DNA of 5,806 nucleotides, taken from Planctomycetota bacterium. Its GTDB lineage: Bacteria; Planctomycetota; UBA11346. The DNA lies in contig JAHEDF010000272.1 in the NCBI GenBank assembly GCA_024641365.1, positions 1-5,806 on the forward strand, written 5' to 3'. Position numbers and translations under genes: made by a program. Position 1 is the stretch's first letter; each line of letters starts with the position of its first letter. Shown here piece after piece: positions 5,135 through 5,806 of this stretch. The notes under the pieces are model-generated. The model saw only the letters and a list, made by a program, of their open reading frames with translations. It was not told where the DNA came from and did not search any database.

Positions 5135-5755
5135 ATGTCCAGCGCACAGCCATCAGCGACGTATACGACTGCAAAAAATTATGCGCAGACAACCACTAAA
5201 ATTGCACTCGCTGCGCTGACGCCAACAACGGCTACCACTTTATATCATACTTTATCTGAACAGTTAGAAACATTGTGTCAGAACAGTCCGGATCATGGTC
5301 ACCATGCATGTACCAGCGGGTGCGGGTGGTGCTGTCACCAACCTGTGTACATAACCCGCATCGAAGCTATTGCGTTGGTAAATTATTTACGTCAACACTG
5401 GCCAGCTCAGTGGTTAAACCAATTGCCAACCTTACTTCAGCAACGTTTACAAAAACGACAGGCATTAGGAAATAATATGGCTGTCATTAAATATGGTTTG
5501 GCCTGTGCATTTTTATCAGAGGACAACAATTGTACCGTTCATGAAGCACGACCGCTTGCTTGTCGCGGCCATCTGTCATCGTCCGCTAAAGCGTGTGAAG
5601 ATTTTTTTGTCGACCTCACCAATGCCCCACCTCCTATTGATTCGGTTGCTCACGATGCCGCAAAAGGAATGCTGCATGGCGTGCGTGCCGCTATGGACCT
5701 GCAACCATTAGAAGAATTGAACGCTGCTGTTCTGGCACTAATTGCCCCGACTTGA
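5135..5755 (+). CDS. YkgJ-family (CxxCxxCC-type) Cys-cluster protein
   Basis: This 206-residue protein belongs to the YkgJ / UPF0153 family, proposed to bind zinc or an iron-sulfur cluster through conserved cysteines; the physiological role of most members is unknown. The signature is CTSGCGWCC (59-67: Cys59, Cys63, Cys66, Cys67) followed by CAFLSEDNNCTVHEARPLACRGH (Cys124, Cys133, Cys143), the usual second half of the family. Cys48 and Cys154 are extra. Residues 1-45 are Ala/Thr-rich and not recognised; there is no signal peptide, so it should be cytoplasmic. The ATG at 5135 is the only reasonable start: the frame is open back to a TAG at 5069 but has no ATG, GTG or TTG in between. GGAG lies only one base upstream of the ATG, too close to be an ideal ribosome site. 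It follows the fusion gene on the same strand; a functional link is unproven. Confidence 0.88.
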   Translation: MSSAQPSATYTTAKNYAQTTTKIALAALTPTTATTLYHTLSEQLETLCQNSPDHGHHACTSGCGWCCHQPVYITRIEAIALVNYLRQHWPAQWLNQLPTLLQQRLQKRQALGNNMAVIKYGLACAFLSEDNNCTVHEARPLACRGHLSSSAKACEDFFVDLTNAPPPIDSVAHDAAKGMLHGVRAAMDLQPLEELNAAVLALIAPT

Positions 5756-5767
5756 TATATTTATCAA
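5752..5767. other. Small AT-rich hairpin over the stop codon of the Cys-cluster gene
   Basis: TTGATA and TATCAA form a perfect 6-bp inverted repeat around a TATT loop, including the TGA stop. The stem is weak and no T-run follows, so I would not call it a terminator. If a converging gene ends at 5764 it would mark the shared end of both genes. Confidence 0.4.
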
Positions 5768-5805
5768 CTCGGCGAGACGGAATCTACGGTTGCTAAGAGC
5801 CCATC
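5764..5805 (-). CDS. Possible C-terminal codons of a converging gene
   Basis: On the minus strand thirteen codons (DGLLATVDSVSPS) run from the right edge to a TGA at 5764-5766. They look like ordinary coding sequence and would stop in the inverted repeat behind the Cys-cluster gene. A second minus frame is also open across the edge until about 5727, so this is only a guess from a very short stretch. Confidence 0.2.
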   Translation of the reverse strand, partial: DGLLATVDSVSPS

Positions 5806-5806
5806 C

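Noticed and set aside
4995..5192. Minus-strand 65-codon frame across the gap before the Cys-cluster gene
   Set aside because: It overlaps the ends of two supported plus-strand genes and has no family signature or ribosome site that I can defend.

Overview
The window looks like bacterial chromosome, possibly from the PVC group (Planctomycetota, Verrucomicrobiota, Lentisphaerota and relatives). The lineage call is an inference. It rests on a small ECF sigma factor overlapping a FecR-like anti-sigma gene with a large enzymatic and HEAT-repeat extension, a style I associate with that group, and on a SMUG1-type uracil-DNA glycosylase, which is patchy in bacteria. Single genes here cannot settle it. 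The intergenic repeats are clearly more GC-rich than the protein genes around them.

Layout. Bases 1-525 (minus) are the 5' part of rplC (ribosomal protein L3), which runs off the left edge. Bases 529-843 (minus) are rpsJ (S10), so this is the start of an S10 ribosomal-protein operon. Upstream of rpsJ, about 844-1016 holds several strong hairpins and is a candidate autoregulatory leader. Bases 1108-1697 contain no convincing gene. They carry four copies of one GC-rich structured repeat: three on the plus strand (two of them an almost exact 127-bp tandem pair) and one on the minus strand that starts right after the stop codon of the next gene. Each copy carries hairpins followed by a T-tract, like an intrinsic terminator. 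Base pairs in the stems change together between copies, and the G-U wobbles fit only one strand, so the element probably works as RNA.

Bases 1700-2425 (minus) encode a SMUG1-family uracil-DNA glycosylase (base-excision repair). Divergent from it, 2556-3116 (plus) encodes an ECF-type sigma factor. Its stop overlaps the start of a 635-residue membrane protein (3113-5020) built from an anti-sigma-like N-terminus, one membrane helix, a Pro/Lys/Thr-rich linker, an alpha/beta-hydrolase (esterase-like) domain with a complete apparent Ser-Asp-His triad, and a HEAT-like C-terminal domain. A YkgJ-family Cys-cluster protein follows at 5135-5755. The right edge may carry the last codons of a converging gene.

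How it may work together (inference): the sigma factor and the fused protein look like a cell-surface signalling pair, in which an exported esterase-like domain is tied through the membrane to the domain that holds the sigma factor. This is the most novel protein arrangement in the window. The repeat family is the most novel non-coding signal.
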